DNA from: Paraconiothyrium sp. Pb-2020 | Lineage: Eukaryota > Ascomycota > Dothideomycetes > Pleosporales > Didymosphaeriaceae | NCBI GenBank assembly: GCA_022419385.1 | Contig: JAJUBI010000007.1 | Coordinates: forward strand, 777,768 to 841,767 | Reading direction: 5' to 3' | DNA length: 64,000 nucleotides | Part shown: positions 35,730 through 46,807 of the stretch, one piece after another | Numbering within the stretch: position 1 is the stretch's first letter | Layout: each line of letters begins with the position of its first letter | Notes under the pieces: generated by a model | Told to the model about the DNA's origin: nothing | What the model saw: only the letters and a program-made list of their open reading frames with translations | The model's database searches: none | Made by a program: the position numbers and the translations under genes

Positions 35730-36288
35730 CAATCGATCCAGCATATGTAGCTTCGGTGCTTACTATTCACCCTATCGTTATGCAACTGCTTGCAACAACA
35801 ATCGGGTATCGAGGCCAATTGCCAACAATATTGCACTACTGACGTTGCGGTTTCAGAGAGTAGTACCGAAACCGTTAGCCCCAGAATTTCCTTTCCATAG
35901 CCCTGGAAATCAACACCAATCTCGTCGAAGGTTTGTACGCCTCTCCGAACACCCAGATCTTCATCGCTTTTGTGGCGCATCCTCGGCGATTTATGCACGA
36001 ACTTGTGGTGAACGTTTTGCAGACCAATGAAACAACGATGTCAAACAACGATGTGCCTGAATGTATCGCCTAGTCTCCCCGCATTTTCCCCGCAATGCCA
36101 GCCGCGGCTCGTCAAGGACGTCACTTCGGTATGTTTTCATCCGAAAGCAAGACCTTTGAAGTCTAGCTGAGGGAGGTCGGCAAGACGTGTCGGCTGCTTG
36201 ACCTGAATCGTGATGGGTTTATCATAAAAGCGTGTTGGGTTGCGGTACTTACAATTCTTCAATCGAGGTGGATCTCAGATGCTTGACC

Positions 36289-38676
36289 ATGAAGCTTTTT
36301 TTAGCCGCTTCCATATTGTTTTCTTTTACTTCTGCGGTACCATATGCCGAGTATATCCTCGCACCAGATTCACGAACTCTCTTTCCAGTCTCCGTGCACA
36401 GCTCCAATGGTTCGGTCAGCAATGCTGAGACTCTGACATCTCCATCCGGAAACGCCGTCTTCGAGGATGATGCTGCTACGGCGTATGACTTCGGGAAGAA
36501 CATTGCTGGCGTGGTTTCCTTGAATATCGGATCCGTGTCGGACTCCAACCAGTACATCGGCGTTACATTCTCGGAATCCTCTCTCTGGGTTTCCAACAAA
36601 TCATCGGACGCTACTGCGGATGCTGGGAAAGACGAGACATTGTGGTTTCATCTCGCAGCACCAGGCAGATACTCTGCGCCTCGGAACAAAGAACGAGGAG
36701 GGTTCCGCTACATGACACTGGTGCACAACGGTACAGGAAAGGTCGAAATTACATCTGCGGAAGTTCACTTCACCCCGATGCCACATTGGAAGGACGACGC
36801 GCTCGGCAATTATACCGGATACTTCCACTGCGATGGTATGTCTTTTGAGAGTGCATGGACCAGAACAATACTTACATTAATAGACGAACTTTTAAATCGA
36901 ATCTGGTAAGTAAGGCTGGAGTACAAAGTGGGTGTCTCAGCTGTCGCAAATGTTTGAAGTTTCATGCTCCCTGACTGAGTCCAAAGCTTTGGACACACGC
37001 AGTCGGTCAACACCTAATTCTACTCACCCTCTCGTTCTGAACACCACACTGACTTTGTCCCCCTCTCACCTTTAGGTATGCAGGCGCATACACAAACCAA
37101 ATGTGTACTATTGATCCACAGCATGGTAATGCATTGGTCCACCTAGGGACTATCAACAGTTCAGTCTCCGATGCGACCAACGTTACCTGGTACTACAATT
37201 ATACAATCACCAATGGAACTTCTGCTCTGACCGATGGAGCGAAGAGGGACAGGCTTGTGTGGGCCGGAGGTATGTTATTCATGCAGGATGAGAGTTGCAC
37301 TACTGACGCATTTTAGACATGGCTATTGCTGTTCCAGGTGTGGTGGCATCGACAAATGATGTTATCTCCATCGAGAACTCCCTAAACTCGTTGTTTGCCG
37401 TTCAGAACAGGACTACGGGTCAGCTTCCATATGCTGGGCGTCCGTTTCCTTCCATGTTGTCTTTTACGTATCACCTGTACACGTTGATTGGCGTCACCGA
37501 TCACTACCTATATACAGTATGTCAGCCTGAATATGGCTAATGAGAACTGCGAATCTGGCTCACAACCTGTAGGGCAACCTTGATTATGCGGCATCACATT
37601 GGTCGCAATGGAAGCTCGCACTAAAATTTTCCTTGGGCTTCATTGACGATACTGGCTTGATGAACGTCACCTCACCACCCGACTGGCTACGGTTTGGCAT
37701 GGGCGGGCACAACATCGAGGTATTTTCATTCTGCGATGTGATGGAAGTCAACAGACTAATAAGGGTACAGGCGAACTCGATTCTATACTACACCATCAAT
37801 CAAGGTATCGCACTCGCGAAGGCACTTAATGACACGGAGCCGGTTGCGTCATGGCAAGCAACGGCAGAAAAGATCAAATTCGCCGCAAACGAACTTCTCT
37901 GGAACGACAAGGCAGGCATGTATATCGACAACGAGACCACAACGCTCATGCCACAAGATGGAAACTCTTGGGCGGTGGTATCGAACCTCACTCTCAATTC
38001 TTCACAGATTGAGTCGATTAGCACAAAGCTAGCCGATCGGTGGACGCCGTATGGAGCACCTGCACCTGAGGCAGCCGATGCTATTTCACCCTTCATTTCT
38101 GGATTTGAGCTGCAAACGCATTTCCTGGCGGAAAACACAACCGCTGCCCTCGGCTTAATGAGGCTGCAGTGGGGATTTATGCTTGATGACCCGAGAATGA
38201 CAAACTCAACATTCATTGAAGGGTACTCTACAACTGGAGAACTTCATTATGCACCGTACTTGAACGATGCGCGCATTTCGCATGCCCATGGATGGGCGAC
38301 AGGACCGACGTCTTCGCTCACCTTCTACGTTGCCGGCATACAACTGCTGGGCGCTGGAGGAAAGACGTGGCGCATCGCTCCTTCGCTTGGTGATCTTACT
38401 ATTGCAGATGCTGGTTTCAGCACTGGCATTGGCTTCTTCTCGGCTAAGACTCAAATGGCCAGCAACGGCGGCTTCCAGATCGACTTCGATACCCCTGAAG
38501 ATACAAGTGGTGAAGTGAAGATTCCACGGGCGTCATGTGCGGGGAATCTTGTTTTGAGAGAACGCAATGGTAAGTACGGAACCCTCGAGATCGAGGTCAC
38601 GCACGCGAATGCCGGACCGGTATCTGTAGCGGATGTTCCTGGGGGCCAATGGACGGTTTCGTTCATTTGCGTATAG
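36289..38676 (+). CDS. Secreted GH78 alpha-L-rhamnosidase-like glycosidase
   Basis: Six exons: 36289-36835, 36884-36905 (22-nt microexon), 37076-37269, 37317-37516, 37573-37719 and 37771-38676, giving 671 residues. A signal peptide covers about residues 1-16 (MKLFLAASILFSFTSA). A beta-sandwich N-terminal region follows, then an (alpha/alpha)6 barrel. The motif DGAKRDRLVWAGDMAI corresponds to the GH78 segment that contains the general-acid region, and SHAHGWATGPTSSLTFYVAG is the typical late barrel motif. Many N-x-S/T sites fit a secreted glycoprotein. Expected role: releasing terminal alpha-L-rhamnose from plant pectin or glycosides outside the cell. It is the first gene of the accessory block after the AT-rich gap. 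Substrate is inferred from the family only. Confidence 0.88.
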
Positions 38677-39098
38677 GGAAATGTACATCACTGAGCTTCA
38701 TATAAGTAGGGTACAATGTACATTTATTTCTAAGGGAAGCCATATACCACATATGCACTCAATTAGCCGTTCCAGTATTGTCCACGAGGCGTCGGCGCGG
38801 AGCGAATTTCTCATCCGATCCGGTCCGGCTCTACAAGTGACACACCACCCCTTGGGGAGCGATGCTTTCAATCCTGATTGAAGGAACTGACAAAGAATCT
38901 CACTAATGTGGATTGAATGGCCGAAGCTCTCGCACTAAGCAAGTATGCACAGTTATGACTCGGAACGGATGTACAATCCGCTACGCTTACCACGATAATG
39001 TTTTCGGTATATAAAGATTCTAGAATGATGGACCGGGCATCACCTATCCCTTTACCGTTATACTTCCATCCTGCTACTCTACACCTCCTGACTTCACC
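38677..39098. promoter_or_regulatory. Intergenic region with the DJ-1/PfpI promoter
   Basis: 422 bases between two plus-strand genes. A TATA box, GTATATAAAG at 39007-39016, lies 83 nt upstream of the next start codon. Confidence 0.6.
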
Positions 39099-39852
39099 AT
39101 GGCTGTCACTACTCCTAACACCAGCCCCAAGCCTCTCCGTATTGGCGTTCTATACGAAGAAGTTCAACTGACAGACCTTGCGGGCCTGGATATTCTTGGA
39201 AACATGTCTTCCCGAATCGTCAGCATGGTCTCCAATCTCGTTCCTGCCATGGAAGAGCTCAAACCTTATGCTAGAGATATGGAATTCCTCTACATATCCT
39301 CCTCACTCGAGCCAACCTGGGCAACACCAGACATGTACATCCGGCCTACGCACACTTACGGGAACGCGCCGCGTGACTTGGATATCATCTTGCTCGGGGG
39401 TCCGGACCCTCAAAAGGTCCCCGAAGCCAGTCTGTCATTCTTGAGGGAGGCAAGTAAGCAGACGAAAGCGATCTTGGCTACGTGTACTGGCGGTATGTGG
39501 CTTGCCAAGAGTGGCATACTAGATGGGAAGAAAGCGACTACCAATCGACTACTGCTACCTGCAGCGAGGCATGTATTTCCAAATGTGGAGTGGCAGGATG
39601 AAAGATGGGTCACTGTGGAGGGCCATTTTGAGAGTGCGCAGATATGGACAGCGGGAGGCGCACAGTGCGGTAAGTTTTAGCGGAAGTCTTGTTTACACAA
39701 GGGTTAATCCGACCACAGGTATAGACATGATGATCGAGTACGCCCTACAGAACTTCCACCAAAAGCTGGTGAAATCTTCATGTGGGAGCTTGGAATTCGA
39801 GATTGAGGGAAGGAGTAAGAGCTACAAGGGTCCGTTTGTTCCTGTTGTGTAG
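39099..39852 (+). CDS. DJ-1/PfpI family protein (class I glutamine amidotransferase-like)
   Basis: Two exons, 39099-39669 and 39719-39852, give 234 residues. The fold elements are in order: RIGVLYEEVQLTDLAGLDIL (first strand with the conserved Glu), DLDIILLGGPDP, and the nucleophile elbow ILATCTGGMWLAKSGILDGK with the likely reactive Cys129. TNRLLLPAARHVFPNVEW and TAGGAQCGIDMMIEYA complete the pattern. This resembles the fungal and bacterial isonitrile-hydratase-like or ThiJ/PfpI group rather than human DJ-1. Possible activities include glyoxalase III, amidase or isonitrile hydratase; none can be chosen from sequence alone. It converges with the adenylation-enzyme gene, 304 bases apart. Confidence 0.87.
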
Positions 39853-40156
39853 TGTGAGAAAACTATAGAGATGAAGTGGGAACCAATCGATACAGTTAAT
39901 AAGGTCCATTCAACCGCCGGGTTTGTGGAACATCAAAATGAGCTTTATTTATAAGTCTCTACAGAATTGTCATGACTAAAATTTCATTTTGAGAATTATA
40001 TCGAAGAATAGCTTAATTGTCTCTCTAAAACAACAACAACACCACCTCTATTTCGCCATAGTACGAAGCGTGTTCGACAGGCACCGATGCATGCGTCCAG
40101 CGCCACGTGTATATGGTTTCTTACAAGTCACTCTAACAGGAACGACTTGAAAATCT
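39853..40156. other. Convergent intergenic region
   Basis: 304 AT-rich bases with the 3' flanks of the DJ-1/PfpI and adenylation-enzyme genes. No gene. Confidence 0.4.
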
Positions 40157-41902
40157 CTACGTGTTCAGCTTCGCAAGCTGCGAGTAGATCTCCTCAATTT
40201 CGGCCTCGTAATCTTTCTCAACCTCCTTGCGCATCAAAGTCTGCTTGAAGTTTCTCTTCAATGGCTTTCCCGGCTTAGTGATGAAGATGTTTTCCCTCGG
40301 TATGCGAATTTCCACATGAGCGTCTTTGCTCTTCGATAGAGATTCATACAGCCCGTCCAGAAGAGCACTCGCCTTCTCTCCCTCAATACCGACGTTCCTT
40401 GGCTCAATGATGACATATGGGGTGGGTCGCCCTTCACCACCCACGAATACACTTGACACGCCTGGATGCTGTTGGATCATCTTCTCGAGATCCTGAGCAT
40501 GGAATTTGGCCAGCCAATCTAGCTTAGTAAGATCATCTTTTCGGCCTCTGAACATCCATCTCATGCGTCCATCATCATCTTCAATGGGAGAATACAGCTC
40601 CTTCGTCTCGATTCTGTCGACATCATGGAACTGAGGGTTCCAAAAAGCATGCTGGAAGAGCGTTGGCTCGCCGTCCTTGGGCCGATCGATGACCAATTCG
40701 TGAAGATCCCCTGAATCATTCTCGGCAGCATCAACTCCTCCAATACGTACCATCTGACTTCCGCTCTCAGGAACGTAGTCGTGTGTGTGCCATAGCTTCC
40801 TATTGACTGGCATCAAGTCCACCTGCTTTCCGGTTTCGGTGGATCCAATTAAGGGCACGACCGGCGTGTGTTCGACTAGATCGTCTCCAATCCTCTGGTC
40901 TAGGAAACGTTGGGTCAGCGAAAACCGCATCGACATTCCTTCCGTGTACTTACCTAAAGCTGCGCCTATATACACAATGAACTGGAACTCCTTCAACAGC
41001 TGCTGTGTGTCCGCCTCTCCGTACAATTGATGTATGGTATGTGGTGGGCATTTAATACCATCCACGACGTTGCGGCTTAGCAACTTCTTGAAAATTTCCG
41101 GGGAAAACGCAGTATGATCTGCCGGTGGAATGATGCAAATCGTATCGGTATAGACAGGAAAGTCAACGTAGTGAACCATACCACCCAGCCACTGCGGGGG
41201 GCATGACGACAGCACCGATTTTCCGATCCAGGCATCATACACAGTTCCACGTGGAAAGTGTTTCTTGGAGAGTTCGCGTTCTCTAAAGCACGCGTGCCAG
41301 CCGTTAGTGTGATGAATCGGCTTTGGAAGTCCAGTAGTTCCAGAAGTGTGGATGATCAAGATCTCATCCCACTTTGCTTCGTCCCACGTCTTCTCGTAAG
41401 GATAGTGTTCGTGTGATAAGGCATTAAGGCACCATTCTACAGATGGCAATGCAATTTTCCTCAGGCTTGTAGGAAGAAAAGTAGGCGGCCCCAATGGATC
41501 ATCCTCGGCGGATATCCATATTTTAGCCTTCGTGGCTTTCAGCAAAGTCTTCAATCCTTCGCTGGTAACCCTCCCGTCTGGTACCATGAGCTTCCTCCCC
41601 GTCTTCACCACGGCTGGCCACAGGACAGCATATCTCAGATCATTGGGACCCAAATATGCTACGGTATCGTTCTCGGTTGCCTTGCCCAGGTTTTCGTCCA
41701 ACCAGTGTGCCACCTTGTTGATAGAGTCGCCATACTGTCCATATGTGAGGGTGCGATATCCGTCCACTTCCCAATTAGGCGTAGGGTATCTCATGTACGT
41801 CTGATTTGGTGACCATTTGACCTTCTCTTCGATTGCAGTGACGAGCACGGTACCCCGTTTGGGGTCTGTGTGAATTCGTTTGGGGGCGATTGCATGAGCC
41901 AT
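40157..41902 (-). CDS. Stand-alone adenylation-domain enzyme (NRPS-like / acyl-adenylate forming)
   Basis: Two exons on the minus strand, 41902-40954 and 40899-40157, give 563 residues. The 54-nt intron (GTAAGT ... CCTAG) is in frame, but its removal restores the family sequence IGAALDQRIGDDLVEHTPVV. Adenylate-forming motifs are clear: HTSGTTGLPKP at residues 185-195 (phosphate loop), PLIGSTETG (A5 type), WMFRGRKDDLTKLDW (A7/A8) and a C-terminal PGKPLKRNFKQTLMRK (A10 lysine region). The IGDDLVEHTPVV segment recalls fungal adenylate-forming reductases, but there is no carrier domain or reductase after it. It activates an organic acid with ATP. What accepts the product, CoA or a partner protein, is unknown. 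The transporter and oxidase next to it suggest a small pathway. Confidence 0.85.
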   Translation of the reverse strand: MAHAIAPKRIHTDPKRGTVLVTAIEEKVKWSPNQTYMRYPTPNWEVDGYRTLTYGQYGDSINKVAHWLDENLGKATENDTVAYLGPNDLRYAVLWPAVVKTGRKLMVPDGRVTSEGLKTLLKATKAKIWISAEDDPLGPPTFLPTSLRKIALPSVEWCLNALSHEHYPYEKTWDEAKWDEILIIHTSGTTGLPKPIHHTNGWHACFRERELSKKHFPRGTVYDAWIGKSVLSSCPPQWLGGMVHYVDFPVYTDTICIIPPADHTAFSPEIFKKLLSRNVVDGIKCPPHTIHQLYGEADTQQLLKEFQFIVYIGAALGKYTEGMSMRFSLTQRFLDQRIGDDLVEHTPVVPLIGSTETGKQVDLMPVNRKLWHTHDYVPESGSQMVRIGGVDAAENDSGDLHELVIDRPKDGEPTLFQHAFWNPQFHDVDRIETKELYSPIEDDDGRMRWMFRGRKDDLTKLDWLAKFHAQDLEKMIQQHPGVSSVFVGGEGRPTPYVIIEPRNVGIEGEKASALLDGLYESLSKSKDAHVEIRIPRENIFITKPGKPLKRNFKQTLMRKEVEKDYEAEIEEIYSQLAKLNT

Positions 41903-42820
41903 GGCGGATTCGTTGCGGGGTGGAGGAGTGTAAAGATTCTCGTGGCCCAGGATCTGCGACTGGAGACCTCTTCGCCTTCAATATGAGCTCGCGCAGATCA
42001 TCACTGTGCGATGTCCGAGCTAGCATGGGCTTTACTGGGCATATGAGGTCCCTTTGTCGTATCATGCTGATGGTTGTCATTGCAGGATCCAGAGCCGTTA
42101 CTCGAAGTGGTTACTGCTGAGTCGTGTGGGGAGGCCGTTCCAGCGTGGAGACGCTATATAGACCGGGGGTGATGTAAGCTAGCGCTGGCTAAGTGTGCCT
42201 AGAGCATCAGCATCGGCGATTTTTGGAAAGGACGCTGGGGTCTAGCGAAGCCTTGATCAAGATAAGACGGAAGTAAGTCTAGCCGCCGTCGAAAACCCAT
42301 ATTATTCTGTCCCATGTCCTTGATTTCTTGACAAAGGCACCAATAAGTGTGCAGTCAGCAGGCAAGACTGCATGCAGAATCAAAATGAAGGAGGGACTTT
42401 TAGAGGACACTGGTAATAGTTTGCAGAGCATACGAGATAGGAGAATAGTTAACGGCATTCATTCATGTGACACAGCCATGATCCTGCCACGCATAGCATT
42501 AGACAGCGCACCACACTACCTAGGTAGCGCTTGTTGTGGGTCTGCCTTCACATAATGAATTAGCCATGGCACAGTAAATGGAGCTGTGGATGCTGATACT
42601 TTGTACCGATGGGTGACCAGTAGATCGGGGTTAGTGTAGGTAATACAGCGCGAGCATTCGTATGTTCATGCTCTAACTCGAAACAATGATGTAAATAGGC
42701 TTGGATTCACTCGCACAGGAGAAAAATATCGATTCCGCTATAGTGGAAACACGCCCCCAGCCCCATCCTTCCACGCTGAGCTACTTGCTATAGTTGAACA
42801 AATAATGCTCATTAGAAGTG
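41903..42820. other. Intergenic region, adenylation-enzyme promoter
   Basis: 918 bases between two minus-strand genes. CTATATAG at 42154-42161 is TATA-like but about 250 nt from the start codon. No gene seen. Confidence 0.4.
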
Positions 42821-44416
42821 CTATGCACCCTTCGACACCTCGATAGTCTCTGTCTTTGCGTCCGCATTATGTTGTTCCTCGGCAATAACGTCAGCGGGAA
42901 TGCGATCAGGCACCTGGTTGACCAGAATAAGCATCGGAGCAAAGGCAAGCGCCATCAGCCCAAAGGTAACGCAAAATCCAATAAGCGGGCTCGTCTTGAT
43001 CTGTGTGTTCATGCCGTAACTGACGGCCTGGCCCACCGCCTCAAGACACCTGAATGCTGCGCCATTGCGCACATTACTTTGTGCGTCTGTCGCGAAAGAG
43101 CTGAGAAGCCAGTACATGTACGACTGGGACAGAGGCCCGGTGGTCTGGACGAAGAAGTACGGTAGGAAGGCGGTGGGGTAGATTGACTCGTCCCAGTCAA
43201 TCTTACCGGGAGAGGAGGCGTTGAAGCGAACTTGCATAACGATGGACCAGATGTAGACGCCGAGATTGAGGATGACGACGGTTAATAAACCGAGCTGAGC
43301 GCGGCGGCGTTGGGAGACGTTCTTCATGTCGAGGATGAAGCCTAGGCCGAAGCAGCCGATGATGCAGAAGAAGGGCGAGACGAGAGAGGAGAGGGCGCGC
43401 GAGCGGACGGAAAAGTAGGTTCCGAGGTAGGTCGACCAGGTGCCACTGTGGTCTTGTTCAGTACCTTGAATCGGAAGAAGGGGACTAGCTTACCTGTAAA
43501 AGAAAGACCAGAATGCCCAAAGTGCAGACAAAACAATGAGCTTCGAAGTCATGGTAAACCTGATCTTCTTGAACTCTTGTTTCGTGCCGATAGGCTCGGA
43601 GACTAAAATCTTGGTTCCGTCCGAACGGACAACGTTCTCCAGCGGCGATATCAAGAAGGCAAATGGCAGAGCCATCGATTCAATGATGAGGAACGCGATA
43701 TACGTATCCGGGGTGACACCTCCGGAAGCGCCCTTCTGGTGGTTCTTCGCCAAATTGATGGCACCACCGACAAGCTGACCTAAGTTTCGGGAAACAATCC
43801 ACAGAGCGAGATATTTCCCACGAGCTCCTGAAGGGGCGAGCGACATGATAGATCCTGATTCAGCAACATACCAACATCCTGTACCAATCCCTGTAAAGAA
43901 GGCGCCGAGAATGAGGTACCACTGTGTGCCGAACTTGCTGTTGCAGTAATACGAGGAGCCTCGAATAGGGAAGGACATGGCCCCGATGACGAGTGCCCAT
44001 TTAGTTCCTAGCTTGTTCACGATCGGACCGCCTAGCAGACAGACAATGGCGAGCAGGGCATAGTTGATCGCAGTGGCAATGTTGCTGGTCTGCGGCGTTG
44101 CAAGACCACCCCCGCCGAGGCCTGTATTAAGTCAGCAGACGAAGAGACTTTCGTATATTGGAGGATACAAACCTGCTATTGCATCCGTCATCGCAGGACC
44201 ACAGAACGCTTGGACGCTGAGGAGCATCATTTGCGTTAAGCTATGCTGGTACACGCGCTTCCACAATGGAACGTTCTTCGAGTAGGCGACCATGTCTACC
44301 CTCTGGTCGGCATATTGATGAGGAAGAGAGTACATCGGGTCGTCCCCCTTCGCTCGTAGGGAGTCATGATTGCCGACGGCATGAGTGTTGGGAGGAGCAG
44401 CGTCGAACTCAGACAT
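42821..44416 (-). CDS. UNC93-like MFS transporter
   Basis: Three exons on the minus strand, 44416-44173, 44121-43494 and 43445-42821, give 498 residues. I start at the ATG at 44416. About 60 hydrophilic residues precede the first helix, SLTQMMLLSVQAFCGPAMTD, which continues across the intron into AIAGLGGGGL. Eleven or twelve hydrophobic helices follow, among them YALLAIVCLLGGPIVNKLG and YLILGAFFTGIGTGCWYVAE. The latter, with SGSIMSLAP next to it, is typical of fungal UNC93/DUF895-type major facilitator proteins. Substrate is unknown. It shares a 963-bp divergent promoter region with the amadoriase gene and has a TATA box 105 nt upstream, so coordinated expression of the two is possible. Confidence 0.87.
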
Positions 44417-45379
44417 GATTGAAGAGGTCTCGCTGCCGGGGTTGACAGACAAAGAGCGACCTAGGATGTTGAACGATTCTGACAGAGTCCTACGACCCTA
44501 CAGAGGTGCCTCACACAGCTCTTTATATGCGGCATCGGAAGCTATGCACTTCAACTTGTAGCGTCGCCTATCATTTCCTCGCTCTCCTCGTGCCTTGCCC
44601 AGGGCTGCGACTTATCTGCGGGTCCAAAGTAACTAGCCCACAAGCTAAGATTCCCCAGATTGTGTAGATATGGGCTGTGGAGCATGGAATCATGCTCCGT
44701 GCGGTGGACTCGCGGTGGTGGGGAGAGCTGCGGCACAGAGTCCGATAATGTTTTGTCTAACCGCACGGAGACAAATTAGCAATTCATTCCAAAATCTGCA
44801 GACGCTAGCCACTCGGCTATCCGGCCGGGCAGAAACCGCGGACGCGCGCCAACTGGAACCACAGTCTCGGAGGTAGGCGACGAGGCGGCGTGCTGATTCA
44901 GTTATCGAGGAATCCGCGGTCACGAAGTCGGCATCGCCGACGAGAAACAGAAGTCAACATATCGGTGCTATATGCTATCTCTGAGGATTAATCGATATCG
45001 TCCATGCTGGACCGGGTCTCAATTACCAGAATGCTTGACCCAGCAAACAATCGCTGATAACCTGTGGAGACGAATGTAAATGTATCGATAGGATGGAGGC
45101 CTGTTGCGCTAAACCGTAACGGGATATGTTAACAGGTGGAAGCCACTATCGGCCTACGCTCCCTGTTCCGGCACACCTCGGAGTGAACGACGCCGAATAT
45201 TTCGCAATCGCAACCTACCAAAGGAAAGAACAATTGATAACCCCTGGCGTTACTAATTCACAAATGTTATGCTCCAGAGTGGCGTGTTCGAAAGCCCTTG
45301 ATACTTGAGCGCTTCGATTGACGTATCTCAAGCGCCATCGGCGGTAGTGAATGAGAGCGCAATCAGGAACTTCCAAAAG
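44417..45379. promoter_or_regulatory. Divergent promoter region, UNC93-like transporter / amadoriase
   Basis: 963 bases holding both promoters. On the minus strand GCATATAAAG (44521-44530) is a TATA box for the transporter. No clear TATA box on the plus strand. AT-rich in its middle (44960-45110). Confidence 0.55.
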
Positions 45380-46807
45380 ATGGCGGCTTCAAGAGTGCGA
45401 ACGAAGGTCATTGTTGTCGGAGGAGGAGGTACGATCGGATCTTCGACAGCGTTGCATTTACTTCGGTCTGGTTACACGCCTTCGAACATCACTGTTCTCG
45501 ACACGTATGAGATCCCTTCTGCTCAGTCTGCTGGGAATGATCTCAACAAGATAATGGGAATTCGCCTGCGGAACAAGGTGGATGTGCAGCTGAGTTTGGA
45601 AGCGCGAGATATGTGGAAGAATGACGATATGTTCAAGGCCTTCTTCCATAACACTGGCAGAGTATGTCTGATACGTGAGACTGGATGCAGTTCAAGGCTG
45701 ACTGTTTGCAGCTCGATTGTGAACATACGGAAGAAGGAATAGCAGGGTTGCGCAAGCAGTATCAGGTCCTGCTTGATGCAGGCGTGGGACTTGATGAAAC
45801 CAACCAGTGGCTAGATACCGAGGACCAAATACTGGCGAAGGCCCCTACGCTGGTGCGCGAAAAGATCAAAGGCTGGAAGGCCATCTTCAGCGAAGACGGT
45901 GGCTGGCTAGCAGCAGCAAAAGCGATCCGAGCCATCGGATTATATTTGAAGGAGCAGGGTGTTAATTTCGGGTTTGGAGGTGCCGGAACGTTCAAGATCC
46001 CGCTGTTCGCGAAAGACGGTATCACCTGTTTAGGAATCGAAACCGCTGATGGCACAAAGTATTACGCCGACAAGGTGATACTTGCTGCCGGAGCTTGGAG
46101 TTCAGTGTTGGTAGATCTTGAAGACCAGTGTGTCTCAAAAGTGAGTTACGCATGCAACCGTGCGGCGTGCGGATAGATGCTGATTGATACTTGAGGCTTG
46201 GGTGTATGCTCAGATGCGTCTGACCCCTACAGAAGCAGCGGAGTATAGGAACTCGCCTGTAGTGTACAATGGCGATGTTGGCTTCTTTTTCGAACCGGAT
46301 GAATACGGCGTGATCAAAGTTTGCGACGAATTCCCCGGCTTCACGCGCTTCAAGAAGCATCACCCTTTTGGCGCGGATGGCCCTAAGCGGATTTCCGTGC
46401 CCAGGTCGCATGCAAAACATCCGACGGACACTTATCCAGATGCTTCAGAGAAGAGCATCCAGAGAGCTATCGATACGTTTCTTCCACAATTCAGTAAGAA
46501 GAAGCTATTCAACCGAGCACTGTGCTGGTGCACAGATACCGCGGATGCTGCACTGCTGATCTGTGAGCATCCGAAGTGGAAGAACTTCATACTGGCCACT
46601 GGTGATAGCGGCCACACCTTCAAGCTTCTGCCAAACATCGGTAAACACGTCGTGGAATTAGTAGAAGGCGAGTTGGCGGACGATCTTGCAAACGCTTGGA
46701 GATGGCGTCCAGGCGGGGACGCGCTCAAGTCGAGGCGGGCAGCGCCGGCAAAAGACCTTGCAGATATGCCCGGCTGGAAGCACGACGCTGCAAAGTCAAA
46801 GCTGTAG
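45380..46807 (+). CDS. Fructosyl-amino-acid oxidase (amadoriase), peroxisomal
   Basis: Three exons, 45380-45661, 45712-46140 and 46196-46807, all in phase 0, give 440 residues. An upstream frame exists but has no ATG. The N-terminus is an FAD-binding Rossmann motif (VIVVGGGGTIGSSTALHLL, GGGGTIG at 14-20). GFFFEPDEYGVIKVCDEFPG is a strong amadoriase signature, as is the C-terminal segment ALCWCTDTADAALLICEHPK with ATGDSGHTFKLLPNIGKHV. The motif LCWCTD includes the cysteine that holds FAD covalently in this family. The protein ends in SKL, a perfect PTS1 peroxisomal signal. Known role: oxidative deglycation of fructosyl amino acids, releasing the amino acid, glucosone and hydrogen peroxide. Saccharopine/sarcosine-type oxidases are close relatives, so substrate is provisional. 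Confidence 0.9.

Larger units (their letters stand above)
33950..36288. other. 2.3 kb gene-free, partly AT-rich block with RIP-like signature
   Basis: No intact gene is visible. By hand count 34981-35220 is about 37% GC (90 of 240), against roughly half in the genes around it. In 35041-35220 I counted TpA 24 and ApT 16 (ratio 1.5), and CpA+TpG 16 against ApC+GpT 20 (0.8). Both shift in the direction produced by repeat-induced point mutation. This suggests a decayed repeat. No terminal repeats or transposase remain visible. A Cys-rich broken frame at 35380-35729 is listed separately. Confidence 0.5.

Noticed and set aside
45288..45304. GTTCGAAA segment resembling a tRNA T-loop
   Set aside because: Flanking bases do not form a cloverleaf.
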